A model generated the notes under the pieces. That model worked only from the letters and a program-made list of their open reading frames with translations. It was not told the origin of the DNA and searched no databases. Below, piece after piece: positions 1 to 8,617 of a stretch of 64,000 bases of DNA. Positions within the stretch are counted from its first letter, which is position 1. Every line of letters starts with the position of its first letter. Position numbers and translations under genes: made by a program. Source of the DNA: Hyphomonadaceae bacterium UBA5336 (lineage in GTDB: Bacteria > Pseudomonadota > Alphaproteobacteria > Caulobacterales > Hyphomonadaceae); NCBI GenBank assembly GCA_002408125.1, contig DHQO01000011.1, positions 9,118 through 73,117 on the forward strand, given 5' to 3'.

Positions 1-669
1 GCGGAAGTCGGTAATCTGTTCACCGCATTGACGCCGCATCTGCGTGTGGCGTTGCGCGTGTTTGGTGCGCTGGAGCGTGAGCGGGCACGGGCCTCGATGA
101 ATTCCGATGCATTCAGCCGGATGAATTTCGGCTGGATCTCAATCGATGCCAGGTGCCACATCGTCGATATGAACGATCAGGCGGAACGCATGCTGCAGCA
201 GTCGGGAGCCCTGCGGCGCGGCCAGTATGATCGGCTCACGCCCTCTTCGCCCGCCGTTGACCGCCAGCTCACGTCGCTCGTTCGGCGCTACGCGGCCGAT
301 TCCCAGGCGCGTCCGCGTGCAATCAATCTCAGCCAGGATCCCTGGATCGACATTCTGGTGTCGCCGCTGCGCCTGCAGGCGCTGTCGGGGGACACAAAGG
401 CTGTGGCCGTGCTCTATTTCCGCGGCGACAGAAGCTCCACGGCAGATCGCTGCGATCAGCTTTGCGATGTTTTCGACCTCACACCCAGCGAAGCCCGGCT
501 CGCCTGGTCCATGACCCAGGGCATGTCCATCGCCGAAGCCGCCGAGGTCTGCGGCATCACTGTGGAAACGGCGCGGAACTATTCCAAGAAGATCTACGCC
601 AAGACCGGGGCGCGCGGACAGGTCGACCTGGTGCGGCACATACTGACCGGCGTGCTGGCGATCGCGTGA
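1..669 (+). CDS. LuxR-family transcriptional regulator, 5' end cut by window
   Basis: The reading frame is open from the first base, so the gene starts outside the window and about 222 C-terminal residues are visible. The last 65 residues are a LuxR/GerE-type helix-turn-helix: the segment LTPSEARLAWSMTQG begins it, followed by an IAEAAEVCGITVETARNYSKKIYAKTG recognition region (quoted here in outline). The part before it (about residues 30 to 140) resembles a degenerate sensory domain with an FGWISIDARCHIVDMN stretch typical of PAS-like folds. It is probably a DNA-binding regulator, but the signal and targets are not evident. It is convergent with the acyl-CoA dehydrogenase gene that ends 8 bases further on. 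Confidence 0.75.
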   Translation, partial: AEVGNLFTALTPHLRVALRVFGALERERARASMNSDAFSRMNFGWISIDARCHIVDMNDQAERMLQQSGALRRGQYDRLTPSSPAVDRQLTSLVRRYAADSQARPRAINLSQDPWIDILVSPLRLQALSGDTKAVAVLYFRGDRSSTADRCDQLCDVFDLTPSEARLAWSMTQGMSIAEAAEVCGITVETARNYSKKIYAKTGARGQVDLVRHILTGVLAIA

Positions 670-676
670 GGCGCGC

Positions 677-1825
677 TCATCCTTTCACAAGCTCCCGGCC
701 GATGAGGAAGCGGCGGATCTCGTTGGTGCCCGCACCGATATCGTAGAGCTTGGCGTCGCGGACATAGCGTTCGACCGGCCATTCACGGGTATAGCCTGCG
801 CCGCCGAGCGCCTGCACGGCCTCCATCGAGGTCTTCACCGCGTTCTCGCTCGACATCAGGATCGCGCCGGCCGCGTCGAAGCGCGTGGTGCGGCCCGCAT
901 CGCAAGCCGCTGCGACGGCATAGACATAGGCGCGCGAGGCATTCAGCGCGACATACATGTCGGCGAGCTTGGCCTGCATGAGCTGGAAATTGCCGATCGG
1001 CTGGCCGAACTGCTTGCGCTCGCGCACATAGGGCAGGACGGTGTCGATGCAGGCCTGCATGATGCCGATGGGGCCGCCCGACAGCACCGTGCGCTCATAG
1101 TCGAGCCCGCTCATCAGGATCGCCGCGCCCTGGCCGACCTGGCCCATGACATTCTCATCCGGGACGAAACAGTCCTGGAAGACCAGCTCGCCGGTGTAAG
1201 AGCCGCGCATGCCCATCTTGTCGAGCTTGCGCGGGCAGGAAAAGCCCTCGAAATCCTTCTCCACCAGGAAGGTGGTGAGGCTCTTCGAGCCGCCGGCCGG
1301 GTCGGTCCTGGCATAAATGACGAGAGTGTCGGCGATGGGCCCGTTCGTGATCCAGAACTTGGTGCCGTTCAGGAGAAAGCCGCCATCCACCTGCTCGGCC
1401 TTCAGGGTCATGCTCATGACATCCGATCCCGCGCCAGCCTCGGACATGGCGAGCGCGCCGACATGTTCCCCGGAGATCAGCCTGGGCAGGTAGCGCGCCT
1501 TCTGGGCCGGGCTCGCCCAGCGGCGGATCTGGTTCACGCAGAGATTGGAATGGGCGCCGTAGGACAGGCCGATGGAGGCCGAGGCGCGCGAGATTTCCTC
1601 CATGGCGATGACATGTTCGAGATAACCGAGGCCGAGCCCGCCATCGTCTTCCTCCACGGTGATGCCGTGCAGGCCGAGCTCACCCATTTCGGTCCAGATC
1701 CAGCGCGGGGCCTCGTCACTCCTGTCGAGCGCCTCGGCGATCGGCGCGAGCCTGTCCCTGGCAAAGCGCGCACAGGTCTCGCGGATCATGTCGGCGGTCT
1801 CGCCATGGGAAAAATCGAACATCAT
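677..1825 (-). CDS. ivd: isovaleryl-CoA dehydrogenase
   Basis: FAD-dependent acyl-CoA dehydrogenase of 382 residues, the usual family length. It is expected to oxidise isovaleryl-CoA to 3-methylcrotonyl-CoA in leucine breakdown. Seen in the sequence: the ALAMSEAGAGSDV flavin-binding signature, the C-terminal GGAGYTREWPVERYVRDAK and GAGTNEIRRFLIGREL segments, and GLDYERTVLSGGPIG. The last places a glutamate where isovaleryl-CoA dehydrogenases have their catalytic base (family knowledge), which favours this subclass over short-chain enzymes. Two ATGs lie in tandem at 1825 and 1822. An upstream in-frame start at 1900 would add 25 residues that do not look like the family. No liuB/liuC partners are next to it. 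Confidence 0.85.
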   Translation of the reverse strand: MMFDFSHGETADMIRETCARFARDRLAPIAEALDRSDEAPRWIWTEMGELGLHGITVEEDDGGLGLGYLEHVIAMEEISRASASIGLSYGAHSNLCVNQIRRWASPAQKARYLPRLISGEHVGALAMSEAGAGSDVMSMTLKAEQVDGGFLLNGTKFWITNGPIADTLVIYARTDPAGGSKSLTTFLVEKDFEGFSCPRKLDKMGMRGSYTGELVFQDCFVPDENVMGQVGQGAAILMSGLDYERTVLSGGPIGIMQACIDTVLPYVRERKQFGQPIGNFQLMQAKLADMYVALNASRAYVYAVAAACDAGRTTRFDAAGAILMSSENAVKTSMEAVQALGGAGYTREWPVERYVRDAKLYDIGAGTNEIRRFLIGRELVKG

Positions 1826-1960
1826 GGGGCGGGGGTATCCAGTCAGTGAAACAGGGCAGAACGTACCATTTTGAGGGGGATGGGCAAAATTGAAAGACAT
1901 GGCTGCATGGGATAGGTGCAGACTATGGGCGGCGCGGCGACAGACTGTCAGGAGGGCCGG

Positions 1961-3622
1961 ATGGACCCGAAAAGACGATGGATCGAAGCGCTGATCGGTG
2001 CGGGCCTGCTGGCTCTGCTGCCAGCCTGCGCGGCGACCTCATCCGGCAGCGTGACCGAGCGTGAGCCTGTCATCGACGAGGAAGCCCGCACCGGGCTGGC
2101 CCCGCCATCCCTGCTGTATCCCGAGGCGTTCCCCGTGATCGCCCTGAGCGGGCTGGTGGATCCGAAGGACTGGGTCGACGCCGTGCCCCTGAATCCAGCC
2201 GAAGAGATCAATGCCGACTGGGCAGCGGTGCGCCCGCAGACCGAGGCCGAGCTTGAGGCCTTCATCGCGGCCCATTTCGACCTGCCGGACGAGGTCGTCA
2301 CCGATACAGCGCGCGACGAACCCGGCGATACGCGCATGCTTGCCGCGCATATCGAAGCGCTCTGGCCGCAGCTCACCCGCAAGGCCGATGGCAAGGTGGA
2401 GGCCGGCTCTCTGATCCCGCTGCCGAACCCCTATATCGTGCCCGGCGGGCGGTTCCGGGAGGTCTATTACTGGGACGCCTATTTCACCATGACCGGGATG
2501 GGCGCCGAGCATGATGCCATCAAGCGTGACATGGTCGACAATTTCGCCGGCCTGATCGAGGCATTCGGCCATGTCCCCAACGCCAACCGGACCTATTATC
2601 TCAGCCGCTCCCAGCCGCCTTTCTTCTTTGCGATGGTGCACCAGCTTGCCTCCTATCGGTCGCCAGAGGAATGGGCGCACTATCTCGACGCGCTGAAGGC
2701 CGAGCATGATTTCTGGATGTCGGGCGCGCGGGCCGTGGAGCTGCCGGACGGGGCGGTGCTCAACCGCTATTGGGATGCGCGCGAGGTGCCGCGCGATGAA
2801 AGCTTCATCCAGGACACGAACACGGCACTGGGCTCGGGCCGGCCACAGGCCGAACTCTTCCGCGAGCTGCGCGCGGGCGCCGAGAGCGGCTGGGACTTCT
2901 CCTCGCGCTGGCTCGCCGACCCCGATGATCTGTCCACCATCCGCACCACGCGCATCTTGCCGGTTGATCTCAATGCCCTGCTCTATGGGCTCGAGCAGGC
3001 GATCACAGCGGGCTGCAACTCTACGGGCGATACGGCCTGTGCGGCGGACTATTCGGCGCGGGCCGAAGCGCGCGCGGCCGCCATGCGCACCTGGCTCTGG
3101 GATGCAGAGTTAGGTGCTTTTGCCGACCATGATCTCGACACGGGGCGGAGCACCGGCCGGGTCTCCGCGGCCATGCTCTATCCGCTCTTTCTCGGCCTCG
3201 CATCCGACGAGGAAGCCGCGTCCACCGCGCGCCTGATCGAGCGCGAGCTGCTCAAGCCCGGCGGGCTGGCCGCCACGCCGCTGGTGACCGGCGAGCAATG
3301 GGATGCGCCCAATGGCTGGGCGCCGCTGCACTGGATCGCCGTGATTGGCCTGGAACGCTATGGCGAGACCGGGCTTGCCCGCGAGATCGCCCGGCGCTGG
3401 CTGGAGACGGTCTCGCGCTCTTATTGCGAGAGCGGCAAGCTGGTCGAGAAATACGATGTCATGACCGCCCGGTCCGGCGGGGGCGGAGAGTATCCGACCC
3501 AGGACGGCTTCGGCTGGACCAATGGCGTGACGATGGCTCTGATCCGCCGCTATCCGGACTTCGCCGCCTATGGCGAGGTCCGCCCGAACACCGGCGCGCC
3601 GGAGAACTGTTCCGTGGATTGA
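1961..3622 (+). CDS. treA: trehalase, lipoprotein-anchored
   Basis: Glycoside hydrolase family 37 trehalase, splitting trehalose into two glucoses outside the cytoplasm. Both family signatures are present: PGGRFREVYYWDAYF near residue 155 and QWDAPNGWAPLHW near residue 445. So are ESGWDFSSRW and GGGGEYPTQDGFGW, the regions that carry catalytic acids in E. coli TreA. The N-terminus has a short basic stretch, a hydrophobic segment and an LPAC lipobox, so the enzyme is probably a lipoprotein facing the periplasm. The start at 1961 is chosen because an AGGAGG ribosome site (about 1950-1955) precedes it; a GTG at 1916 in frame lacks one. It is divergent from the isovaleryl-CoA dehydrogenase gene. 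Confidence 0.92.
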   Translation: MDPKRRWIEALIGAGLLALLPACAATSSGSVTEREPVIDEEARTGLAPPSLLYPEAFPVIALSGLVDPKDWVDAVPLNPAEEINADWAAVRPQTEAELEAFIAAHFDLPDEVVTDTARDEPGDTRMLAAHIEALWPQLTRKADGKVEAGSLIPLPNPYIVPGGRFREVYYWDAYFTMTGMGAEHDAIKRDMVDNFAGLIEAFGHVPNANRTYYLSRSQPPFFFAMVHQLASYRSPEEWAHYLDALKAEHDFWMSGARAVELPDGAVLNRYWDAREVPRDESFIQDTNTALGSGRPQAELFRELRAGAESGWDFSSRWLADPDDLSTIRTTRILPVDLNALLYGLEQAITAGCNSTGDTACAADYSARAEARAAAMRTWLWDAELGAFADHDLDTGRSTGRVSAAMLYPLFLGLASDEEAASTARLIERELLKPGGLAATPLVTGEQWDAPNGWAPLHWIAVIGLERYGETGLAREIARRWLETVSRSYCESGKLVEKYDVMTARSGGGGEYPTQDGFGWTNGVTMALIRRYPDFAAYGEVRPNTGAPENCSVD

Positions 3623-3691
3623 AGGCGGGTCAGCTCACGGTAAGCGCGTGTGACCCTTGCACAATGGCGCGGGCTTCGCCATTTTCACAGC

Positions 3692-4051
3692 ATGGCTAGA
3701 CGACCCAGACCCAAGATTGTGACCCTGAGCGAGGCGGCTGCTGCCCGCGTGAAGGAAATCATGAGCGAACGCGACACCGGATACCTGCGCGTTGGCGTGA
3801 AGAATGGCGGCTGTGCGGGCATGGAATATGTCATGGACTATGTCGCCGCGCCCGAGGCCCTGGACGAGCTGGTCGAGGATCATGGCGTGAAGATCGTGAT
3901 CGACGCCAAGGCGGTGCTGTTCCTGATCGGCACCGTAGTGGATTTCGAGACCACACTGCTGCATGAGAAGTTCGTTTTCCGCAATCCGAACCAGACCGAT
4001 GCCTGTGGCTGCGGCGAAAGCGTCACCATCCAGCCGGCCATCGCCTCCTGA
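3692..4051 (+). CDS. sufA: A-type iron-sulfur carrier (IscA/SufA family)
   Basis: Protein of 119 residues in the HesB/IscA/SufA family, which passes assembled Fe-S clusters to target proteins in the cytoplasm. The three conserved cysteines are present: one in NGGCAGMEYV and two in the C-terminal ACGCGES. The start at 3692 (MARRPRPK) is preferred over an upstream in-frame codon at 3650 because the family begins close to the TLSEAAAARVKE helix. The gene stands alone here, more than 50 kb from the suf locus of the same window, where an A-type gene is often the last member. The sufA label is by similarity only; iscA is equally possible. Confidence 0.8.
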   Translation: MARRPRPKIVTLSEAAAARVKEIMSERDTGYLRVGVKNGGCAGMEYVMDYVAAPEALDELVEDHGVKIVIDAKAVLFLIGTVVDFETTLLHEKFVFRNPNQTDACGCGESVTIQPAIAS

Positions 4052-4052
4052 T

Positions 4053-4070
4053 CTGTAATATCCATTACAG
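4053..4070. repeat. perfect inverted repeat just after the A-type carrier gene
   Basis: CTGTAAT, four bases, then ATTACAG, starting directly after the TGA stop at 4049-4051. It could be a weak hairpin in the transcript or a protein-binding palindrome. There is no T-run, so a classical terminator is unlikely. Confidence 0.4.
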
Positions 4071-4684
4071 CCGTGGCTGATTTTGCGCAGGCGCTCGTCA
4101 TAAGCGGTGCCGTGCAGTTGCCTGTGTTTATTCGTGCATTCGAACGAATGGCGGCCCCTCTGATCGGATCAAATCCTGTATGGGGCAGGGATGCCTCTCA
4201 TGATCCTGGGCATGGGAGCCAGTCCGGCCCGTCAATCACGGTGCCGGAGGGGGCAGATTTCTGCAGGACTCGTCTGAACCGGGGTGCTTAACCTTAACGC
4301 ATATGCCCGGAAACAGGCGGTATCGCGCCGGAAAACCAAGCCGGCGCAAGGACATGACGGTCGCTGGGCAGAGCGGGGGAATGCCGCCGGCATCCGGCGG
4401 GGACGACCTGGCCGGATTGGCGGGACGATGTCTCAGTGATCGCAAGAATTGCGCCTGGCAGCCGATTCGGCGAGACCGTCTTCGAAGACAGGAACGGTGC
4501 CGCTGAACTTGCCTCGTCGCACCTGGTAGGCAAAGGTGCTGGGATATTAAGTAAATACAGGGATTTGTAGCGATAACTTCATGCGGTATGTAATGTGGGC
4601 CATGCTGCGCAATTGCCTGGCGAGCGAAGCTTTGCGCTTCGATATGGCATGGGAGTAGAAACCGCAGTGATCTCTACTGGCATG

Positions 4685-4705
4685 ACCCTATTGTCATGAT
4701 AGGGT
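4685..4705. promoter_or_regulatory. candidate TetR operator
   Basis: Perfect inverted repeat ACCCTAT, seven bases, ATAGGGT, centred about 36 bases before the tetR start codon. Size, symmetry and place fit an autoregulatory TetR-family operator; binding is inferred. Confidence 0.45.
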
Positions 4706-4730
4706 TTCGTGCAACCGGACGAAAAAGACC

Positions 4731-5312
4731 ATGGCAAAGACCGAAACCAAGCGTGGCGAGGCGCGCGACGACATCCTGCGCGCCGTGCTGGATTTGATCG
4801 CGGAAGCGGGCATCGAGTGCGTCACGCACCGCTCGGTGGCCGCACGCACCGGCGTGTCGCCCGGCACGGTGACCTATCACTTCTCGACACGCGATTCCCT
4901 GATCGATGCCGCGCTGACCCAATATGTCTCCGAATACCAGGGCGGGCTCGCCGAGGCGGTGGCGAAACAACCGATCACCGGGCGCGAGGCGCTGGTGCGG
5001 TTCCTGGTCGGCACCACGGCGCTGACGCCCGATACGCTGAAGCTCTCCATCATCGAGGCGGAGATGGCCCTGCTGGCCCAGCGCACCGGGCGGCTGATGG
5101 GCGTCCTGCAGGCTTGGCAGCGCTCGATGGAGCCAATCCTCAGCGAGGTGCTGGAAAGCATCGGCGTGGCACGCCCGGTCGAGGCCGCGCGCATGCTCGG
5201 TGCGATCTGCCGGGGTACCGAGTTCGAGGTGATGGCACGCGGCGCGGCGATCGACCCGGAAACCCTGAAGACCCGGCTGGAAACCGTGCTCAGCGGCCTG
5301 ATGCGGGGCTAG
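4731..5312 (+). CDS. TetR/AcrR-family transcriptional regulator
   Basis: Protein of 193 residues, a typical length for the family. The N-terminal 50 residues form the helix-turn-helix: RDDILRAVLDLIAEAGIE followed by THRSVAARTGVSPGTVTYHF. The rest is a helical ligand-binding domain with no recognisable ligand signature. The perfect palindrome 26 bases upstream is a likely autoregulatory site. Its neighbours (thioesterase, acyl-CoA dehydrogenase, serine hydrolase) hint at control of acyl-CoA or lipid metabolism, but that is inference. Confidence 0.85.
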   Translation: MAKTETKRGEARDDILRAVLDLIAEAGIECVTHRSVAARTGVSPGTVTYHFSTRDSLIDAALTQYVSEYQGGLAEAVAKQPITGREALVRFLVGTTALTPDTLKLSIIEAEMALLAQRTGRLMGVLQAWQRSMEPILSEVLESIGVARPVEAARMLGAICRGTEFEVMARGAAIDPETLKTRLETVLSGLMRG

Positions 5313-5343
5313 AGTGAGTTGCTGATGGCCTGATTCATCTTGG

Positions 5344-5375
5344 CCCTCATCCTGAGCGGAGACGAAGGACGAGGG
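5344..5375. repeat. dispersed palindromic repeat, family 2, copy 1
   Basis: CCCTCATCCT and AGGACGAGGG arms (one mismatch) around the 12-base loop GAGCGGAGACGA. The loop recurs in reverse complement in the copy at 5410-5433, so this is a repeat pair rather than a single terminator. Confidence 0.6.
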
Positions 5376-5409
5376 CGGGAGATGGAGAGCTGTTTCCTGC
5401 GGCACGCCC

Positions 5410-5433
5410 CATGGTTCGTCTCCGCTCACCATG
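5410..5433. repeat. dispersed palindromic repeat, family 2, copy 2 (inverted)
   Basis: CATGGT and ACCATG arms around TCGTCTCCGCTC, the exact reverse complement of the loop in the copy at 5344-5375. The two lie head to head about 35 bases apart. Confidence 0.6.
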
Positions 5434-5480
5434 AGGCTGTGAATGGATCAATCTATCAGCAACCGGCTCTGGGCCGCAGC

Positions 5481-5522
5481 TCCCCGTGATGGACCCCGTG
5501 ATCAAGTCACGGGGACTCGCCG
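5481..5522. repeat. dispersed palindromic repeat, family 1, copy A
   Basis: Core CCCCGTGA, TCAAG, TCACGGGG at 5494-5514, with matching flanks. Read on the minus strand it matches the copy near 8.5 kb almost base for base, including a GTCCATCAC flank. Confidence 0.7.
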
Positions 5523-5549
5523 GGAATTGGCCGACAGTATCCAGCCAGC

Positions 5550-5978
5550 CTAGCCTCGCTTGCGAAGGCGCTTGATGGTGCCGGAGAAATTCAGGCACGG
5601 CACGCCGTCGCCTGTGATGATGCCGCGCACGAAGATAAGCGATCCGCCCGCGCGCAATACCTCGCCGCGCGCTTCGATCCAGGCACCTTCCCGCGGACCT
5701 GAAAGGAACTCGCTGGTCATCGCGACGGTCAGCCCATAGGCGCCGTCCATGGCGTGTGTGGCGATGGCGAAGAGCGAGAAGTCGGCAAAGGTCATCAGGC
5801 ATCCGCCATGCACCACGCCGGCCCCATTGAGGTGGCGCCGCTCTGCGCGGAAGGCGGCCACAGGCTCGCCATCTTCCAGGCGGGTGTAGAAGGGGCCGGC
5901 CGCTTCGGCTTCGAAGGGTTCATCGTCCCAATAGGACCAGCCGGTAAACTCTCCAGTTATCACTTCCACTTTTGCCAT
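5550..5978 (-). CDS. PaaI-family thioesterase (hotdog fold)
   Basis: Protein of 142 residues with the hotdog-fold segment GVVHGGCLMTFADFSLF near its middle, the position of the active-site glycine-rich turn and aspartate in PaaI/YbgC-type acyl-CoA thioesterases. It is expected to hydrolyse acyl-CoA esters in the cytoplasm; the substrate is not predictable. The start at 5978 has GGGAG eight to nine bases upstream, while an in-frame codon at 6053 would add a tail unlike the family. It is divergent from the acyl-CoA dehydrogenase gene at 6074, with about 95 bases between them for both promoters. Confidence 0.8.
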   Translation of the reverse strand: MAKVEVITGEFTGWSYWDDEPFEAEAAGPFYTRLEDGEPVAAFRAERRHLNGAGVVHGGCLMTFADFSLFAIATHAMDGAYGLTVAMTSEFLSGPREGAWIEARGEVLRAGGSLIFVRGIITGDGVPCLNFSGTIKRLRKRG

Positions 5979-6073
5979 ATCTGGACTCCCGGATTCCTTG
6001 ACGCCAAGGCACGCTTTTATTCGGTCCGGGCGCTGGCGTATACTTTGCCCCAACGAGAGACGGAGGAGATTTC

Positions 6074-7234
6074 ATGGCCTTTGATGCCGAACTGCGCGCC
6101 CAGCTGGTCGAGACGATCGCCCGCTTCGTGCGCGAGAAATGCGTACCGCTGGAAGCGCAGGTCGCCGAGGAAGACCTCGTCCCTCCGGAAATCGTCGATG
6201 AGATGCGCGAGCTGGGCCTGTTCGGTCTTGCCGTGCCGGAAGCCTATGGCGGGCTGGAGCTCGACATGGAGACCGAATGCCTGGTGGCGCTGGAGCTTGG
6301 CCACACCTCGCCGGCCTTTCGCTCTGTCGTCGGCACCAATGTCGGCATCGGCAGCCAGGCGCTTGTCCTGTTCGGTACCGAGGAGCAGAAGACCCGCTGG
6401 CTGCCCGGCATTGCCTCGGGCGAGCTGATCGCCAGCTTCGCGCTGACCGAGCCGGATGCGGGCTCCGACGCCGGCTCCCTGAAGACCAGGGCCATCCGCG
6501 ATGGCGACCATTACATCCTCAACGGCACCAAGCGCTTCATCACCAATGCCAATGTCGCCGATGTCTTCACTGTCATGGCGCGCACCGATCCGGAGACGCC
6601 CGGTGGCAAGGGCGTCTCGGCCTTCGTGGTCGAGCGCGACACGCCCGGGCTCAGCGTCGGCCCGCCGGAGAAGAAGATGGGCCAGCAGGGCGCGCATATC
6701 TGCGACGTGATCTTCGAGGATGCCCGCGTGCCGGTGGAAAACCGCATTGCCGGGGAGGGCGAGGGCTTCAAGGTCGCCATGAGCGTGCTCGACAAGGGCC
6801 GGCTGCATATCTCTGCGGTGTGCGTGGGTGTCGCCGAGCGGCTGGTGCGCGAAATGGTGACCTATGCGCGCGAGCGGAAACAGTTCGGCGCGGCGCTGAT
6901 CGACCACCAGCTCATCCAGGCGATGATCGCCGACAGCCAGGCGGAAACCTATGCCGCCAAGTGCATGGTGATGGATACTGCGAAGCGGCGCGATGCCGGC
7001 GAGAAGGTCACCATGCTGGCCTCCTCCTGCAAGCTGTTTGCCTCGGAAATGGTCGGCCGGGTGGCCGACCGGGCCGTCCAGGTCTTCGGCGGGGCGGGTT
7101 ATGTGTCGGACTATGGCATCGAGCGGTTTTATCGCGATGTGCGCATTTTCCGCCTCTATGAGGGCACGACCCAGATCCAGCAGATCGTCATCGCGCGGGA
7201 ATTGTCTCGCGCGGCAGAGCGGGGGGAGCTTTAG
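6074..7234 (+). CDS. acyl-CoA dehydrogenase
   Basis: Flavoenzyme of 386 residues that introduces the first double bond in acyl-CoA oxidation. The signatures FALTEPDAGSDAG (residues about 120-132) and FGGAGYVSDYGIERFYRDV with EGTTQIQQIVIAREL near the C-terminus mark a full-length family member. A GGAGG ribosome site lies a few bases before the ATG. It is followed after two bases by the serine hydrolase gene, so the two are probably cotranscribed. It is distinct from the ivd-like enzyme at 0.7 kb; the substrate is probably a short or branched chain acyl-CoA, not decidable here. Confidence 0.88.
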   Translation: MAFDAELRAQLVETIARFVREKCVPLEAQVAEEDLVPPEIVDEMRELGLFGLAVPEAYGGLELDMETECLVALELGHTSPAFRSVVGTNVGIGSQALVLFGTEEQKTRWLPGIASGELIASFALTEPDAGSDAGSLKTRAIRDGDHYILNGTKRFITNANVADVFTVMARTDPETPGGKGVSAFVVERDTPGLSVGPPEKKMGQQGAHICDVIFEDARVPVENRIAGEGEGFKVAMSVLDKGRLHISAVCVGVAERLVREMVTYARERKQFGAALIDHQLIQAMIADSQAETYAAKCMVMDTAKRRDAGEKVTMLASSCKLFASEMVGRVADRAVQVFGGAGYVSDYGIERFYRDVRIFRLYEGTTQIQQIVIARELSRAAERGEL

Positions 7235-7236
7235 TC

Positions 7237-8466
7237 ATGACCCAAGCCGATCCCGCCGATTATGGCATGAATGCCGAGCGCCTGGCGAAGATTCCGAACT
7301 TCTTCCAGTCCCGCTATATCGACAGCGGCAAGCTGCCGTGTGTCACCACGCTGATCTCGCGCGGCGGAGAGATTGTGCACGAGGCCTGGCGCGGCACCAC
7401 TCATCTCGATGGCAAGGGCGAGCGGGTCGGCCCGGACACGGTCTTCCGCATCTATTCCATGACCAAGCCGATCACCTCGCTGGCGGCCATGATGCTGATC
7501 GAGCAGGGCGACCTGCGCCTCGATCACCCGGTCTCGCGCTATATCCCGGACTTTGCCGAGACCAGGGTCTGGGCCGGGGGCACGCCGGAAAGCTATGAGA
7601 CGGCAAAGCCCGATCGCGAGATCGAGATCCGCGACCTCTTCCTGCACACCTCCGGGCTGACTTACGGTTTTCTCTTCCAGCACGAGGTGGACGCGCTTTA
7701 TCGCCGTGAGAAGATTGGCGAACCTTTCGAAACTTTGGGTGAGATGTGCACACGGCTCGCAAGCCTGCCGCTGGTCTTCTCACCCGGCACGCGCTGGAAT
7801 TATGGCCACTCCACCGATGTGCTGGCGCGCGTGGTGGAGGTGGTCTCGGGCCAGGAACTTGATGATTTTTTTGCCGAGCATATTTTTGGCCCCCTCGGCA
7901 TGGCCGATACCGGGTTTTTCGTGCCCGAAGACAAGCTGCACCGCCTGACGGCCTGTTATCAGCGCAATCCGCTGAATGGAGAAGTGACGCTGAGCGATGG
8001 CGCCGGCCCTGAGAGCAAGGCCTATCGGGCACGCCCGAAACTGCTTAATGGCGGCGGCGGGCTGGTCTCCACCCCGCGTGACTATCTGCGCTTCTGCCAG
8101 TGCCTGCTGAATGGCGGGCGGCTGGAGGGCGCGCGCCTGATCAGCCCCAAGACCTGGGAGTTCATGGACCGCAATCACCTGCCGGGCGGGGCGACCATCA
8201 AGGCCATGGGTGACAGGACCTTCAGCGAGGCGCGCATGGAAGGCAACGGGTTCGGCCTTGGCGGCTCGGTCACCGTGGATGTCGCCGAGACGATGCAGCC
8301 GGGCAGCCCCGGCAGCTTCAGCTGGGGCGGGCTTGCCAACACCTTTTTCTGGATCGACCCGATGGAAGACCTGATCGCCATCCAGATGACGCAGATGATC
8401 CCGTCCGGGTGCTATCCGATCCGCCCGCAATTCCAGGCGCTGGTCTATGCGGCGCTGGACGGGTAG
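7237..8466 (+). CDS. serine hydrolase of the beta-lactamase class C / esterase family
   Basis: Protein of 409 residues with the SxxK nucleophile motif in YSMTKPITSL (near residue 75), a tyrosine in RWNYGHSTDVL (the second catalytic motif region) and a GLGGSVTVD segment late in the chain. These fit the class C beta-lactamase-like superfamily, which also includes family VIII esterases and D-aminopeptidases. There is no clear signal peptide, which argues for a cytoplasmic esterase rather than a periplasmic beta-lactamase. It starts two bases after the acyl-CoA dehydrogenase stop, probably in one operon. Confidence 0.8.
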   Translation: MTQADPADYGMNAERLAKIPNFFQSRYIDSGKLPCVTTLISRGGEIVHEAWRGTTHLDGKGERVGPDTVFRIYSMTKPITSLAAMMLIEQGDLRLDHPVSRYIPDFAETRVWAGGTPESYETAKPDREIEIRDLFLHTSGLTYGFLFQHEVDALYRREKIGEPFETLGEMCTRLASLPLVFSPGTRWNYGHSTDVLARVVEVVSGQELDDFFAEHIFGPLGMADTGFFVPEDKLHRLTACYQRNPLNGEVTLSDGAGPESKAYRARPKLLNGGGGLVSTPRDYLRFCQCLLNGGRLEGARLISPKTWEFMDRNHLPGGATIKAMGDRTFSEARMEGNGFGLGGSVTVDVAETMQPGSPGSFSWGGLANTFFWIDPMEDLIAIQMTQMIPSGCYPIRPQFQALVYAALDG

Positions 8467-8487
8467 TGAGGCGTTTCCGTTGCGATG

Positions 8488-8526
8488 CCCCGACTCCCCG
8501 TGACTTGATCACGGGGTCCATCACGG
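8488..8526. repeat. dispersed palindromic repeat, family 1, copy B
   Basis: CGACTCCCCGTGA, CTTGA, TCACGGGGTCCATCAC. The stem CCCCGTGA/TCACGGGG is perfect (8496-8516). It has the same sequence as copy A, on the opposite strand. Confidence 0.7.
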
Positions 8527-8617
8527 AAAGATGCGGCCGGGAACTCCCGTCACGTGATGGGCACAGTGGGTCAAGCCGCGGTGAATCGGATCCGGAACTG
8601 GGAGCGAAGGTAAGAAC

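Larger units (their letters stand above)
4052..4730. other. gene-free stretch between the A-type carrier and tetR
   Basis: No convincing gene is visible in these 679 bases: the short open frames on both strands have neither family-like sequence nor ribosome sites. The stretch holds several small palindromes (4053-4070, 4137-4150, 4625-4641, 4685-4705) and a TTAACCTTAACGC 13-mer at 4288-4300. From about 4530 it becomes AT-richer, as expected of a promoter region for the tetR gene. Confidence 0.5.

Noticed and set aside
4073..4506. Short plus-strand open frames of 67 to 72 codons after the Fe-S carrier
   Set aside because: No ribosome site, no family-like sequence and skewed Pro/Arg composition.
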